A stretch of 64,000 nt of DNA from positions 54,144 to 118,143 of the forward strand of contig JAQJVL010002151.1 of assembly GCA_035578905.1 (NCBI GenBank), written 5' to 3'. The position numbers and the translations under genes were made by a program. Origin of the DNA: Stictocephala bisonia. Lineage: Eukaryota > Arthropoda > Insecta > Hemiptera > Membracidae. Numbering within the stretch: the stretch's first letter is position 1; every line of letters begins with the position of its first letter. Below the pieces are notes generated by a model. That model did no database searches. It worked only from the letters and a program-made list of their open reading frames with translations, and was not told where the DNA came from. Below, piece by piece: positions 37,447 through 49,300 of this stretch.

Positions 37447-40003
37447 GTAATGAATGTAATTAATGATACAAGGTTAGGATCATGTAACGTCAACTGTCAG
37501 GTTGTCATGTCTCATGTCCAGGCCGGGGAAAGTAATGAATGTAATTAATGATACAAGGTGAGGATCATGTAACGTCAACTGTCAGGTTGTCATGTCTCAT
37601 GTCCAGGCCGGGGAAAGTAATGAATGTAATTAATGATAGAAGGTGAAGATCATGTAACGTCAACTGTCAGGTTGTCATGTCTCATGTCCAGGCCGGGGAA
37701 AGTAATGAATGTAATGAATGATACAAGGTTAGGATCGTGTAACGTCAACTGTCAGGTTGTCATGTCTCATGTCCAGGCCGGGGAAAGTAATGAATGTAAT
37801 TAATGATACAAGGTTAGGATCGTGTAACGTCAACTGTCAGGTTGTCATGTCTCATGTCCAGGCCGGGGAAAGTAATGAATGTAATTAATGATACAAGGTG
37901 AGGATCGTGTAACGTCAACTGTCAGGTTGTCATGTCTCATGTCCAGGCCGGGGAAAGTAATGAATGTAATTAATGATACAAGGTGAGGATCATGTAACGT
38001 CAACTGTCAGGTTGTCATGTCTCATGTCCAGGCCGGGGAAAGTAATGAATGTAATTAATGATAAAAGGTGAGGATCATGTAACGTCAACTGTCAGGTTGT
38101 CATGTCTCATGTCCAGGCCGGGGAAAGTAATGAATGTAATTAATGATACAAGGTGAGGATCATGTAACGTCAACTGTCAGGTTGTCATGTCTCATGTCCA
38201 GGCCGGGGAAAGTAATGAATGTAATTAATGATACAAGGTGAGGATCATGTAACGTCAACTGTCAGGTTGTCATGTCTCATGTCCAGGCCGGGGAAAGTAA
38301 TGAATGTAATTAATGATACAAGGTTAGGATCGTGTAACGTCAACTGTCAGGTTGTCATGTCTCATGTCCAGGCCGGGGGAAGTAATGAATGTAATTAATG
38401 ATACAAGGTTAGGATCGTGTAACGTCAACTGTCAGGTTGTCATGTCTCATGTCCAGGCCGGGGGAAGTAATGAATGTAATTAATGATACAAGGTTAGGAT
38501 CGTGTAACGTCAACTGTCAGGTTGTCATGTCTCATGTCCAGGCCGGGGAAAGTAATGAATGTAATTAATGATACAAGGTGAGGATCATGTAACGTCAACT
38601 GTCAGGTTGTCATGTCTCATGTCCAGGCCGGGGAAAGTAATGAATGTAATTAATGATACAAGGTGAGGATCATGTAACGTCAACTGTCAGGTTGTCATGT
38701 CTCATGTCCAGGCCGGGGGAAGTAATGAATGTAATTAATGATACAAGGTTAGGATCGTGTAACGTCAACTGTCAGGTTGTCATGTCTCATGTCCAGGCCG
38801 GGGAAAGTAATGAATGTAATTAATGATACAAGGTGAGGATCATGTAACGTCAACTGTCAGGTTGTCATGTCTCATGTCCAGGCCGGGGAAAGTAATGAAT
38901 GTAATTAATGATAAAAGGTGAGGATCATGTAACGTCAACTGTCAGGTTGTCATGTCTCATGTCCAGGCCGGGGAAAGTAATGAATGTAATTAATGATACA
39001 AGGTGAGGATCATGTAACGTCAACTGTCAGGTTGTCATATCTCATGTCCAGGCCGGGGAAAGTAATGAATGTAATTAATGATACAAGGTGAGGATCATGT
39101 AACGTCAACTGTCAGGTTGTCATGTCTCATGTCCAGGCCGGGGAAAGTAATGAATGTAATTAATGATACAAGGTGAGGATCATGTAACGTCAACTGTCAG
39201 GTTGTCATGTCTCATGTCCAGGCCGGGGAAAGTAATGAATGTAATTAATGATACAAGGTGAGGATCATGTAACGTCAACTGTCAGGTTGTCATGTCTCAT
39301 GTCCAGGCCGGGGAAAGTAATGAATGTAATTAATGATACAAGGTGAGGATCATGTAACGTCAACTGTCAGGTTGTCATGTCTCATGTCCAGGCCGGGGAA
39401 AGTAATGAATGTAATTAATGATACAAGGTGAGGATCATGTAACGTCAACTGTCAGGTTGTCATGTCTCATGTCCAGGCCGGGGAAAGTAATGAATGTAAT
39501 TAATGATACAAGGTGAGGATCATGTAACGTCAACTGTCAGGTTGTCATGTCTCATGTCCAGGCCGGGGAAAGTAATGAATGTAATTAATGATACAAGGTT
39601 AGGATCATGTAACGTCAACTGTCAGGTTGTCATGTCTCATGTCCAGGCCGGGGAAAGTAATGAATGTAATTAATGATACAAGGTGAGGATCATGTAACGT
39701 CAACTGTCAGGTTGTCATGTCTCATGTCCAGGCTGGGGAAAGTAATGAATGTAATTAATGATACAAGGTTAGGATCGTGTAACGCCAACTGTCAGGTTGT
39801 CATGTCTCATGTCCAGGCTGGGGAAAGTAATGAATGTAATTAATGATAAAAGGTGAGGATCGTGTAACGCCAACTGTCAGGTTGTCATGTCTCATGTCCA
39901 GGCCGGGGAAAGTAATGAATGTAATTAATGATACAAGGTTAGGATCGTGTAACGCCAACTGTCAGGTTGTCATGTCTCATGTCCAGGCTGGGGAAGGTAA
40001 TGT
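37447..40003. repeat. 85-bp minisatellite, ~30 copies
   Basis: The unit opens GTAATGAATGTAATTAATGA and ends TCCAGGCCGGGGAAA. The 85-bp period is exact through nearly the whole array, and copies differ at only a few sites (GGTGAGG/GGTTAGG, ATCATG/ATCGTG, GCCGGGG/GCTGGGG). The last four copies share ACGCCAAC and GGCTGGGG. I saw no strict higher-order period, although an ATAAAAGG variant recurs 850 bp apart (38061 and 38911). Confidence 0.98.
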
Positions 40004-40479
40004 TACAAACATATGACAAACTCCAAACCGTTTCACATTTGGACGTATTAGAAAAATACAATTACAGGTTCAAAAAATTATAAAATTATAAATAAATATT
40101 ATGTTAAAGAATATTTATATGTATTTTTGTACCAACCACAATTATAAAAATATTCAATAACTAAACAGAGTCTTCATTCCTTTTTGAATGCCTTTGGTCT
40201 AAGAATGGTAAAGTATAATTACGTTGCTTTAATCTCCCTTTCTTGATATTATGTTGTATGGCGCTGTGTTCTTGTAGTTACTTAACCACCACATTTTTAG
40301 AAATTTAGTATACCTAAATTTTCATAGATTGTACTTTAAAATGTTAAAGTTAAACCATAATTATTTTCATTTCATAGTAATTTATTTGAGATTGTGAAAT
40401 TCCTGGTTCTAACTCTAGACGATAAATTGAGTGTTTATCCTTATATCATGATTGCATCCAATAAAATGAGCACTGGAAT

Positions 40480-41150
40480 CGTCAATACAAGTATGGAGGG
40501 TTGAAGTCCTCACTGCCTACTACGGGTTGCTATATCCACCTAATGTATGCAGTTCCCGTGTGGGGTGGGGGAGTCCCGGAGGGCGCGATTCTTCTTTAGA
40601 TTGAAAAAAAAGCAATAAGGGTGATATTTTTATTAAAAAGGCGTGGCTCTGGCAGTGAATACTTCCGAGCTTTTAACATGCTCACCTTCCTTTCAATTTT
40701 TCTTTTTTGAAACCTTGAGCTTTGTTAAACAAAATGTCCACAACTTTTCAACAGCTTCTTATTATATCTACAACCTCCACAATAACCACATGATTAAAAT
40801 TCCTTTTCATTATACTTCTAATTCCAAAAGGAGCCTTCTATAAAATGGAATCACAATCTGCAATAGCTTACCAACTGCAATGAGGATGGAATCATATAGC
40901 ACTAAGTTCCAACGTCAGGTAAAAACATACATCATTGATAAATGTCATTACAGCGTCAAGGAATATGTGGCTGGCGGTCATGTAAAATAGTTCCAACATT
41001 CTTAATCTAAAGGTACATAAGCCTATGTATTTTTTGTTTTCTTAGTTTGTAAATATTTGTATTTACTTTTATATATTGTCGGATTCAAAAAGCAATATAC
41101 TCGAGTTTGAACCATTGCTACAAAATAAATACTCATTCGATTTCATTGTG
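40480..41150 (+). pseudogene. C-terminal and 3' end of a non-LTR retrotransposon
   Basis: Reading across frames gives LTAYYGLLYP near 40517-40545, then a WGGG-x-PEG block, KKAIRVIFLLKR near 40605-40640 and FNMLTFLSIFLFETL (40672-40720). YNLHNNHMIKIPFHYTS, NSLPTAMRMESYSTKFQRQV and CHYSVKEYV follow, ending with a stop near 40990. This is the tail half of a Jockey/CR1-like ORF2, missing the catalytic palm. The 3' untranslated part runs into an AATAAA with an imperfect ATTCGATTTC tail near 41125-41145. That tail lies inside the left arm of the inverted repeat described next. Confidence 0.8.
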
Positions 41151-41514
41151 TCGTACACCAAAATTTAGCTTATTTAATTCTACATTATTTCATACAATTA
41201 ACATATTTTTTTAAGGCATTAAGAATTTTTATAGCAGGTATAATACAAAAAAACACGAAATGTTAGCACTTTAGGAGTAAGGCTCAACTTTAAAAATTTC
41301 TAAAACAATAAGTACTAAAGATTAGTTAGTGAGACTTTAACCACATGTAAAAAAGATTGTTTTTATGTATTAATTCTAAGGATTACTACGCAAAGTGAAA
41401 TACATTAGTCAATACCTCTGTGTGTTTGCGTCTCATAAAATAGTGTATGAACGTACAGTTGGTATCTGTGGGTGGGTATATTGTAAGTTATTTTAAATCT
41501 TAAAACTGGAGCAA

Positions 41515-41782
41515 TACCCACCATACACGTACTGTGGTATTGACCCACCCATACACGTACGGTGGTATTGACCCACCCACCTACCCATACACGTACGGTG
41601 GTATTGACCCACCCGCCTACCTATACACGTACGGTGGTATTGACCCACCCGCCCACCAATACACGTACGGTGGTATTGACGCACCCGCCCACCAATACAC
41701 GTACGGTGGTATTGACGCACCCGCCCACCCATACACGTACGGTGGTATTGACCCACCCGCCCACCCATACACGTACAGTGTT
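41515..41782. repeat. 36-bp repeat family, array at 41.5 kb
   Basis: About seven copies of ATACACGTACGGTGGTATTG followed by ACCCACCCGCCCACCC, exactly 36 bp apart. These are the cleanest copies in the window. All reading frames stay open because 36 is a multiple of three; the apparent proteins are artefacts. Confidence 0.98.
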
Positions 41783-41965
41783 GTCAAGGCTGTTAACGTG
41801 GATTATAAAGATTTAATCTGTTCACTCATATCACAGATCAGATTTTCTATGGAAGCCAATTATACTGTTTCACAGCCGGCTGATACATTTATCTGGTGGT
41901 TCAGGTCAAAGTGTACCGCGAAAACATAGGGAAGCTTGGTGGCAAAAGCTGCATCCAACCAAACC

Positions 41966-42172
41966 CACCCGCCCTCCCATACACACACAGTGGTATTGAC
42001 CCACCCGCCCACCCATACACACACAGTGGTATTGACCCACCCGCCACCCATACAAACACAGTGGTATTGACCCACCCGCCCACCCATACACACACAGTGG
42101 TATTTACCCACCCGCCCTCCCATACACACAGTGGTATTGACCCACCCGCCCACCCATACACACACAGTGGTA
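41966..42172. repeat. 36-bp repeat family, array at 42.0 kb
   Basis: About six copies of a variant with CATACACACACAGTGGTATT instead of the CGTACGG core. Most copies keep the CCCACCCGCCCACCC block. The array is separated from the previous one by ~180 bp of unrelated DNA. Confidence 0.96.
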
Positions 42173-42190
42173 TTGACTTTAACCAGATTT

Positions 42191-42240
42191 ACATGTGGTT
42201 AAAGTCTCACTCATAAGTTAGTGAGACTTTAACCACATGT
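42191..42240. repeat. Perfect 21-bp hairpin with 8-nt loop
   Basis: ACATGTGGTTAAAGTCTCAC plus T (42191-42211) is exactly complementary to 42220-42240. The second arm is part of the 57-bp direct repeat, so the first arm is an inverted copy of the repeat border lying inside the insert. Confidence 0.95.
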
Positions 42241-43021
42241 AAAAAAGATTGTTTTTATGTATTAATTCTAAGTTTTAGAATTATTACCTTTTACAAAATT
42301 TTTTGTTGTAATTTTTGTAACCCCTTGCAATCTTAAAAATGGCTGAACATACAAACTTCCAAAACTGTTCAAAAATATTGGATTGAAAAATAAAGTAAGA
42401 TTATAAAACTCTAACTGTAAGTGCGATAAAAAAATCTTACGATTTTATATCACATGATAATTCAACAAGCATCAATGTGCTTTAACATGCGCGGCCTCCC
42501 GAGCCACCGGACGCGGTGTTGCCACTTCATGCAGCTGAACTTCCACCCCGTATTAGGGGTGAATGACAATTAGCTATGAATGACAGGTATACATGTTACA
42601 GCTAGATTCTGACGAATCACTCACAGTTACTAGAAATGTGATAAGTACATCCTTCAAATCACCAATATTTGCTCTCATTTTCACGTTAACATTCAGCTTG
42701 TTACATGTGAAATTTACATAATTGTAAATCCTGTAAATAAGGTATTTTATAATTTGACAATGTTTTTAGAGCTATAATATTTTTAAACCTGTAGTTGGAG
42801 ATCCAAAGCACTCATGATAGAAGGTGATACGAAAATGGTTTAAATTTAGATAGAAATCATGTTTTATTAACTGTTCAATACTTCCATAGTAATAAACCTT
42901 TCGTGCACTGTTTAAATACTTCAAGGCGCACGATTCGGCAACGCCGAAATGCTCAGTTGAAACTAGTTTTGAAGTGCTGAGCCTCGGGATTTGCTTACAC
43001 ATGAGCGCACATCGATGCTTG

Positions 43022-43138
43022 TTGAATTATCATGTGATGTGATGAATTATCATGTGATGTGATGAATTATCATGTGATGTGATGAATTATCATGTGATGT
43101 GATGAATTATCATGTGATGTGATGAATTATCATGTGAT
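43022..43138. repeat. 20-bp tandem repeat, about five copies
   Basis: GAATTATCATGTGATGTGAT is repeated five times without change. The corresponding place in the opposite arm of the inverted repeat has a single copy, so it expanded after the arms formed. Confidence 0.97.
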
Positions 43139-43589
43139 ATTAAATCGTAAGATTTTTTTATCGCACTTACAGTTACAGTTTAATAGTCTTACTTTTTTTA
43201 AATCCGGTATTTTTAACCGTTTTTAAAGTTTGTATGATCAGCCATTTTTAAGATTGCAAGGATTTAAAAAATTACAACGTAAAGTTTTGTATAAGAGTTA
43301 AAACTTTTACAAACTAAAAAACCAAGTTAAAAATTCACAAATTTATCTTCTGTACTTTTTGTTAATTTTTTTAAAGTTGAGCTTACTCCAAAAAGTGCTA
43401 AAATATCGTGTTTCTTTTTGTATTCCACCTGCTATAAAACATTCTTAAAGTCTTCAAAAAATATATGTAAGTTATATGAAATTACGTAGCTAAATTTTGG
43501 TGTACAACACAGCGAAATTGGATGAGTATTTATTTTTTAGCAGAGCTTCAAACTCGAGTACATTGCTTTTTGAATCCGATAGTAGTTAA

Positions 43590-44385
43590 TAATGACTTTG
43601 TAAATTATTTCGCTATATTCTCAATGTATAATGTTGACTTGGCAAATTCAAGATATATTGTCAGTTGTGCCCAATAAAGTATTGATTGACTTCACCACAA
43701 ATATCTAGCACAGCTATTAACATCCTTGGATATCGCACCCAATTTTACGTTCATAATGACTACTAGACATTTTTAATTTAACTTGCAGGCAAGTTCGCTT
43801 CATTAAAATAAATTAATCTGTCATAGCAACGTACGTTTCCAGGCCCAGTTTTTGTGAATTCTCAAGAATTTAGGTCCATTATTAATTTGAAAAAATAAAG
43901 GTATTAAAACACTTACAAAATAAGTTTCACACTAACGTTTTTCGAATAAAATGTATATCTGAGCTATCGTAAAATACAACCATTTATTTAAAATGTTCGA
44001 TAGTTTAAGAACCTAAAAACGTTTAGTTAAAACGCGTTAAAAAGAGCTGACAGATTAGATGCCATTGATTTTACATCAGGCTTCCCTTCCAGACTTTGTA
44101 AGTACAAAGTATAAAGTTATAACGGTAAAATCCTTCATTCATTATTCCTTATTTACCATCATTAATCGAACGAAGTACAAACTGGCTTTCGTACGTATTT
44201 GTGTACTAGAAATGATTAAAACGTTGTTATTAAACTAGAAATAAAGTATGCTTATTGCAGTAACAATTCTAATTTTTGTCCGTAGTATTTTTAGATAAAA
44301 CATTTCAGTCGTGAGGCATTCATTAACTGTACATACAACTGAATTAAATAATTTCATTGATTTTGAATGCGCTATTTAAAGTGCA
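43590..44385. other. AT-rich stretch with a possible retrotransposon tail
   Basis: GTGCCCAATAAAGTATTGATTGACTT near 43658-43683 could be another non-LTR 3' end; no coding sequence is attached. The rest is featureless. Confidence 0.35.
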
Positions 44386-44394
44386 TCAACCCTC

Positions 44395-44690
44395 ATCACA
44401 GTGGGTGATGGGATGGTACGGAAGTTGGTAAGAGCTTTTAAGGATAGTGTGCATGATGAGGAACGAAGTGGACAGACAACCTTCACTGATGACTTGGTGC
44501 AAAAAGTTGTTGAAAACTTCAGACGCTTTCCGATTTCATCGTTATCTAGTGAGTTTTCTCAAGTGTCAAGAAGTGTGATTTATGAAAATGTGGCAGAAAG
44601 TTTGAAGTACGGTAACGGAACTCATGCTAGGTTCCGAAAATGCCCACAGAGAATCACAAAAACAAATGTTTATCGGTAAGTCATAAAACA
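44395..44690 (+). pseudogene. Mariner/SETMAR-type N-terminal DNA-binding domain relic
   Basis: The frame reads GMVRKLVRAFKDSVHDEERS followed by GQTTFTDDLVQKVVENFRRF and ISSLSSEFSQVSRSVIYENV. It matches the paired helix-turn-helix N-terminus of mariner (Mos1-like) transposases, where VHDEERSGRP and SRS-x-x-Y are typical. The frame loses similarity after about residue 75 and stops at 44680. No catalytic DDE/D domain follows, and terminal repeats were not seen. It is a 5' fragment of an old mariner-like element. Confidence 0.8.
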
Positions 44691-44694
44691 TTTG

Positions 44695-45400
44695 TTTATC
44701 AATTTCTTTCATAATCCCAGAGCATTAATATCGGAATGGTGACAATTTGTCAAATCAAACTGTTATTTTTGATAGATCTCACGGTGAATGTCACCTGCTT
44801 TCACGCCTTTTACGTTAAGAAAACGTATCACAGCGAGTACTTCAAAGTCGACAACATGTTCAATCGGAAAAGGCATTTTAAAGATTCGAGATTTTTATTG
44901 AGCCATGCATGCATATATACAGTAAGCCAGGTCAAATGTATACATACAATACAGTATTTAGTGAATACACCTGCATAAGTGTCAACTGTAGAGCAACAGT
45001 CACTTTGAACCAATTATAATAAAATTAACACATACCTTAGCCGAGTCACTATTGGGCACAATCACTGAGCTAGTCTGTACAATGGATTACTATTAAGCAA
45101 ATCTTAATTTTTTTTAATTTAGAAAGATTATGGACATCAGTTGGTAGGCTAGCATAAAACTTAATTTATCAAGTCAATATATGTTTAAAAACATGTTAGA
45201 TTTATTTATGGTTACGTGCATGTTAATATTGGTTACTAGTTTGTCACAGTTCTCTTTAATTTCAATAAGGCAATGGTATGTGTAAATATTTTAATAACTG
45301 TGATCACTTAGCTACTTCTAAGTAGAGGTCTGCAAAGATATTAATAAACTGCTCTAGAAATCAGCCTTATGGATTTATTTACAAAAGCCAGCTTTCGCTA
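44695..45400. other. AT-rich stretch, nothing recognised
   Basis: Overlapping short frames at 44736-44978 (plus) and 44828-45013 (minus) have no recognisable domain. Confidence 0.5.
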
Positions 45401-45404
45401 AAAT

Positions 45405-46860
45405 AATAATAATAATAAATGTTTTATTGCATATTTTTACCTTTGTATAATGCATCGCAATCATCATTACTATAAAATATTTAAACTGCTAAAATTATTC
45501 ATCCACGCTAACATCCAGATCCACATTCATACATACAATAAGCATGCATTCACACACCCATTCTTTCAAAAAAAGAAAAAAATGTTTCCCACTCAGCCAG
45601 CATACTCTTGCAATTTTACTAGATCTCCCAGTTATGTGCCAAAAACTCGTCCGAAATGAAGAATGCCTCTGCAATCAACACTTGCTTCAGACGAGATTTG
45701 AACGCCTTCAGCATAGGAGCACATTTGATTGAATTTGGCAACTTGTTGACAAATTGAACACCTGCTTGTGCGGGCAATCGTTCGTAAGCTACCGTCCTGT
45801 GTTTCCCAGTTCGGTAGTTACCCCTGCCTCTAGTCTCATAAGAGTGTATGTCGCAACCTCTTATGGACTCACATTTTGATTTATAAAAGAGACATGTTTC
45901 AAGAATTTAGAGGCACATATCAACATTGGGAACATATATGATTCTCCAAAAATGTAAAGAAAAAGTTTGCTTTTAATAGTTATTTGGTAAGTCACCTGCG
46001 AGTCTCCTTAACAAGTACAATACACTGTTTATTTTGATACTTATTTGAATTACATAATCTTTCCATACTAATTTTGGAGTCCAAGACAAAACCTAATAGT
46101 TTCTCATAAACAAAATTAGGAGACAACAACATAAACAAAATGGAAGGCAGCATCAAACAGATCGTGGACTGCTCACTGACAGGAAAACAATTCTGTGTCA
46201 TCTGAAAACAATGAAAAATTTCCAGACTCTGTTATAGAGGTCATTGATTGCAATGAGAAACAAAAGAGGACCCAACATAGATCCCTGAGGGTTCCTTGTT
46301 TACAAGTTTGGGAATAGAGCATTTGCCGTACCAGCAAACTACTTGTCTCCTGTTAAACCAAATAAGACTTGATCATTCTTGGGGCAAGTACTTACCTAAT
46401 TTAGCAAGAAGAATTGTATGATTTATGCAGTTAAATACTCGTGAAAGATCACAGAGGAAGACAGACTTATACTGTTTCAGTTCAAATGAATTTAGAATTC
46501 TCTAAAATAGTGGTTCAACAGCAAGCACTGTTCCCTTTTCTTTTCTGAAACCATATTGTGCCGGGACTATGAGGCTGTGTGACTCAAAATAATCACACAA
46601 TCGACTAAACATTACTGTTTCAAAAACCTGGGCAATCACGGGATCAGTGAAATGGCTCTATATTTGGAGATTTCATTGCGATATTCTTTCTTAATAATAG
46701 GAATAGTGCCGGATTCTTTCAGAGCTTCTGGAAATATGCCTAGCAATAAACAATTAAATGTTCAACAATTCTCTTATTATAGGGACTAAAACTATTACCA
46801 ACCGATTTAAAAAGATTGTGTGTACCCTTGATGTTGGATGCCTTAAATCACTTAACAACC
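45405..46860 (-). pseudogene. Minus-strand non-LTR retrotransposon, multiply broken
   Basis: Reading the minus strand from ~46840 gives HNLFKSVGNSF, GIFPEALKESGTIPIIKKE and YRAISL near 46655-46735. QYGFRKEKGTVLAVE follows near 46530-46570, then FLCDLSRVFNCINHTILLAKL. MLGPLLFLIAINDL lies near 46225-46290, and FSDDTEL near 46185-46205 stands where YADD is expected. The C-terminus (45640-45850) reads ETRGRGNYRTGKHRTVAYER, VNKLPNSIKCAPMLKAFKSR and AEAFFISDEFLA. The 3' end is CAATAAAACATTTATT followed by ATT repeats (45405-45430). Both the C-terminus and the (ATT)n tail match the element at 54938-56763, so the two are the same or sister families in opposite orientation. Confidence 0.85.
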
Positions 46861-46864
46861 TTAA

Positions 46865-47745
46865 CGAAATCAAAACTGTTTATATTTGTTCACCTAAAAC
46901 TAGAAACAATATTAGGCATGTTTCTAAGACAGCAAAGGTTATTTATATCAAGTTTTTTTTAATAATACCATCAACAAAGTCAATTAAAAAAAAAAAAAAC
47001 AAACATTAAAGTCATTGGTCAAAGTCAAAGGTTCTATTTGCAGAATTACAACGATGCTTATTTTTGTTAATAAAATCCCACTAGGTTAACAACATTTTAA
47101 GGACTTATTTATATATCTAAACATTAATTTAATGTATATATATAAAACATTTGCCATGTTAGCAAAACTATGATTTTCCCATTAAATATATCAACTCTAT
47201 CAGGTTACAAATTTAATAATAACTGGATCACGCCGAAATATTCATAGATACATTCGTCTCCGCAAGAGGATTGACGAAACAACTTAAATAATATATACAA
47301 GAGAGGATTCTTAGAAAGGTTTAATATCCAGCAGGTTGTTAGGGAGTAATTGAATACATCGCGAGAATGTAAAAGACTGCAACATATGTACGTAATGTCT
47401 TGTGCTCTACTACACGGTCACAAAGAAACATTACCTACAGATTTCATATTACTCTATCTAATAAAACATACATTCAAAATATCGTGCATTGGATACCATT
47501 AATTTTGATTGAATGGTTCAAATAAAATAACTCGTGTCAACAATAAAAACGACGGAAAGACATTTTTTTAAATTTAGTTTCTCATATTTGTACAGACGGG
47601 TAGTATATGATTGATTACTCATACAAATAACACCTTAATAAAGTACTTTAAAGTAAAAATATAATTTGGGAATCGTGGTCAAGACTTAATTGGTGATAAA
47701 CTTAGAGTATTACTATAAATTACCCCAACTAATTATAATCCACAC
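46865..47745. other. AT-rich stretch, nothing recognised
   Basis: No coding similarity or tandem arrays. A poly-A run lies near 46985-47000. Confidence 0.45.
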
Positions 47746-47750
47746 AACAT

Positions 47751-49300
47751 TATTGAAATGAAATGAAAAATCTATATATTCCTTGATAACATATAAACAA
47801 AAATACATGAAATTGATTCCCCACATGGGCAGCTGCCTGTGTGTGGAGAAACGAGTCCAAAACAGTCGACTACTACTACTAAATAGCATAAAGAACAATA
47901 TGAACTTAAAACAGTTTGATATAAAAGAATATCAAATATATACATGGGCATGAGAAGAGACAAATAAGCCATTAATATTTATTGCACCATTAGCAGAGAA
48001 TTCACATCACTCCCCTACCAGTACCGCACACACACACAGACGCACCCAAACAAAAGCACGCACACACATACACACACCCACACAAACACGACGCATGCAC
48101 GCACATAAAAAAACACATACAAGCATCATACAATCTACATCTACACTCCCCATAGTTCATAATGTGGGCTGTAGTGCGAGAAACTTATAAGTAGGAAGAA
48201 CGATAGTAACTTTTAATTTCCACCCTACCAACTTCAACAATCCACTGGTTGACAGATTTTTTATAAACGTTTATGCTACACGGTAGAGGATTCTTAATGT
48301 GGCGAGGAGCTTTCGAATAAACTATATTTGCGATATAATGAGATGATGTCGTTATTGTTTTAACCAATCGAGGCGCAAACATTCTGAGATTTGTTGAGGT
48401 ACAGGTTAAATATGAGTGTTGAATCTGGTTGAACATGTTGTTTTTATTTTTGAAAATGTACATCAATAAACTTCTAATATACAGTTGAGATAAATTTAGA
48501 ACTTTGAATTCATCAAAAAGGAAGTCAGTAGGGATAAGTCAATTTTTTTGTTAAAATATTAATTAATATTAAAAAATGTCTTCTGAGTTATTTCAAGGGG
48601 TGAAAGAATAGTTTGGAAGCATCAACCCCAAGCTATAATTCCGTATTGAAGCTGAGATTGTATATAGGCATAATATACAGTTTTTAGTAAATCCGGTTCA
48701 AGTACTCTATTAAGATAAGAAAAGATAAATTTGAATTTCCGGAGTTTATTCCTCAGATAGTTTATATGACTAGACCACCTCATGCAGCTATTGAAAATAA
48801 TTCCCAAATATTTGTATTCATTAACAAGTTCCACGCATTCACACGTGACACAATCACGCTGTCCTCCATATGTATGCAGGCGCAGATTGTACTCTACTGG
48901 GTCACAGTCGGCTCAACATTTTGTTTAAGAAATATTAACAGTGAGGCGACATTGATCAAACCAACGCTTGACAGTGAGCAGACCGCGCTCCGCCAATCCT
49001 AAAGCCTCCCTCCAACTGTCGCCTTCAACAAAATGGCAGTATCGTCGGCATAAAGAAATATTTGGCCCCCAGCTAAATTTATTTTACATATATTACTTAC
49101 AAATACTAAGAACAAGAGAGGACCTAACGAACTTCCTTGCAAAATACCGTAATCTATTATTTTATTGAAACTAAATTGGTCATAAATTGACACTGTCTGA
49201 TACCGATCACTGAGATAGCTTCGAACCCAATTTAATGCTGCGCCCCTTACCCCTATGCATTCAAGTTTTTCGATCAACAAGCCCCTGTCCACACATTATT
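47751..49300 (-). pseudogene. Minus-strand non-LTR retrotransposon with intact YADD
   Basis: On the minus strand from 49292: GLLIEKLECIGVRGAALNWV, SYLSDRYQTVSI and YGILQGSSLGPLLFLVF, then LYADDTAILLKATVGG with the catalytic YADD intact (near 49039-49053). A thumb-region piece at 48622-48834 contains YKYLGIIFNSCMRWSSHINY and YYAYIQSQLQYGIIAWG. A C-terminal piece at 48185-48466 contains HSYLTCTSTNLRMFAPRLVKT and VYSKAPRHIKNPLP. These are separated by stops and frame changes. The 3' untranslated part includes an AC-rich low-complexity stretch (48027-48125) and ends in TTTCATTTCATTTC near 47753. The element is 5'-truncated just before the FDLSKAFD block. It is a different family from the (ATT)n elements. 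Confidence 0.85.

Larger units (their letters stand above)
41324..42272. repeat. 57-bp direct repeats flanking a minisatellite-bearing insert
   Basis: Positions 41324-41380 and 42216-42272 are identical over 57 bp (opening AGTTAGTGAGACTTTAACCA). The partner arm at ~43300-43370 has this sequence only once. The insert between them is therefore secondary and arrived with a duplication far longer than a normal target-site duplication. Confidence 0.9.
41080..43583. repeat. Large inverted repeat (foldback) with nested insertion
   Basis: The left arm (41080-42492) is the reverse complement of the right arm (43000-43583). Shared blocks in order are CGGATTCAAAAAGCAAT, ACTCGAGTTTGAA, AAATAAATACTCAT, GTACACCAAAATTTAGCT, TATAGCAGGT, TTGCAATCTTAAAAATGGCT and GTGCGATAAAAAAATCTTAC. 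The loop is about 0.5 kb. The left arm is longer because it holds an ~0.84-kb insertion (41381-42215) carrying two minisatellite blocks. The right arm holds an expansion of a 20-bp unit. It may be a foldback transposon or an inverted segmental duplication of a retrotransposon tail plus flank; the outer ends show no clear target duplication. Confidence 0.85.

Noticed and set aside
37447..40003. CRISPR-like array
   Set aside because: Units are contiguous 85-bp tandem copies without unique spacers, no cas genes are present, and the DNA is eukaryotic.
42490..42560. GC-rich block resembling a tRNA or CpG-island promoter
   Set aside because: It does not fold as a tRNA by eye and has no B box. It lies in the loop of the inverted repeat.
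48027..48125. AC-rich stretch as an independent microsatellite
   Set aside because: It is too irregular and lies inside the 3' untranslated region of the minus-strand retrotransposon.
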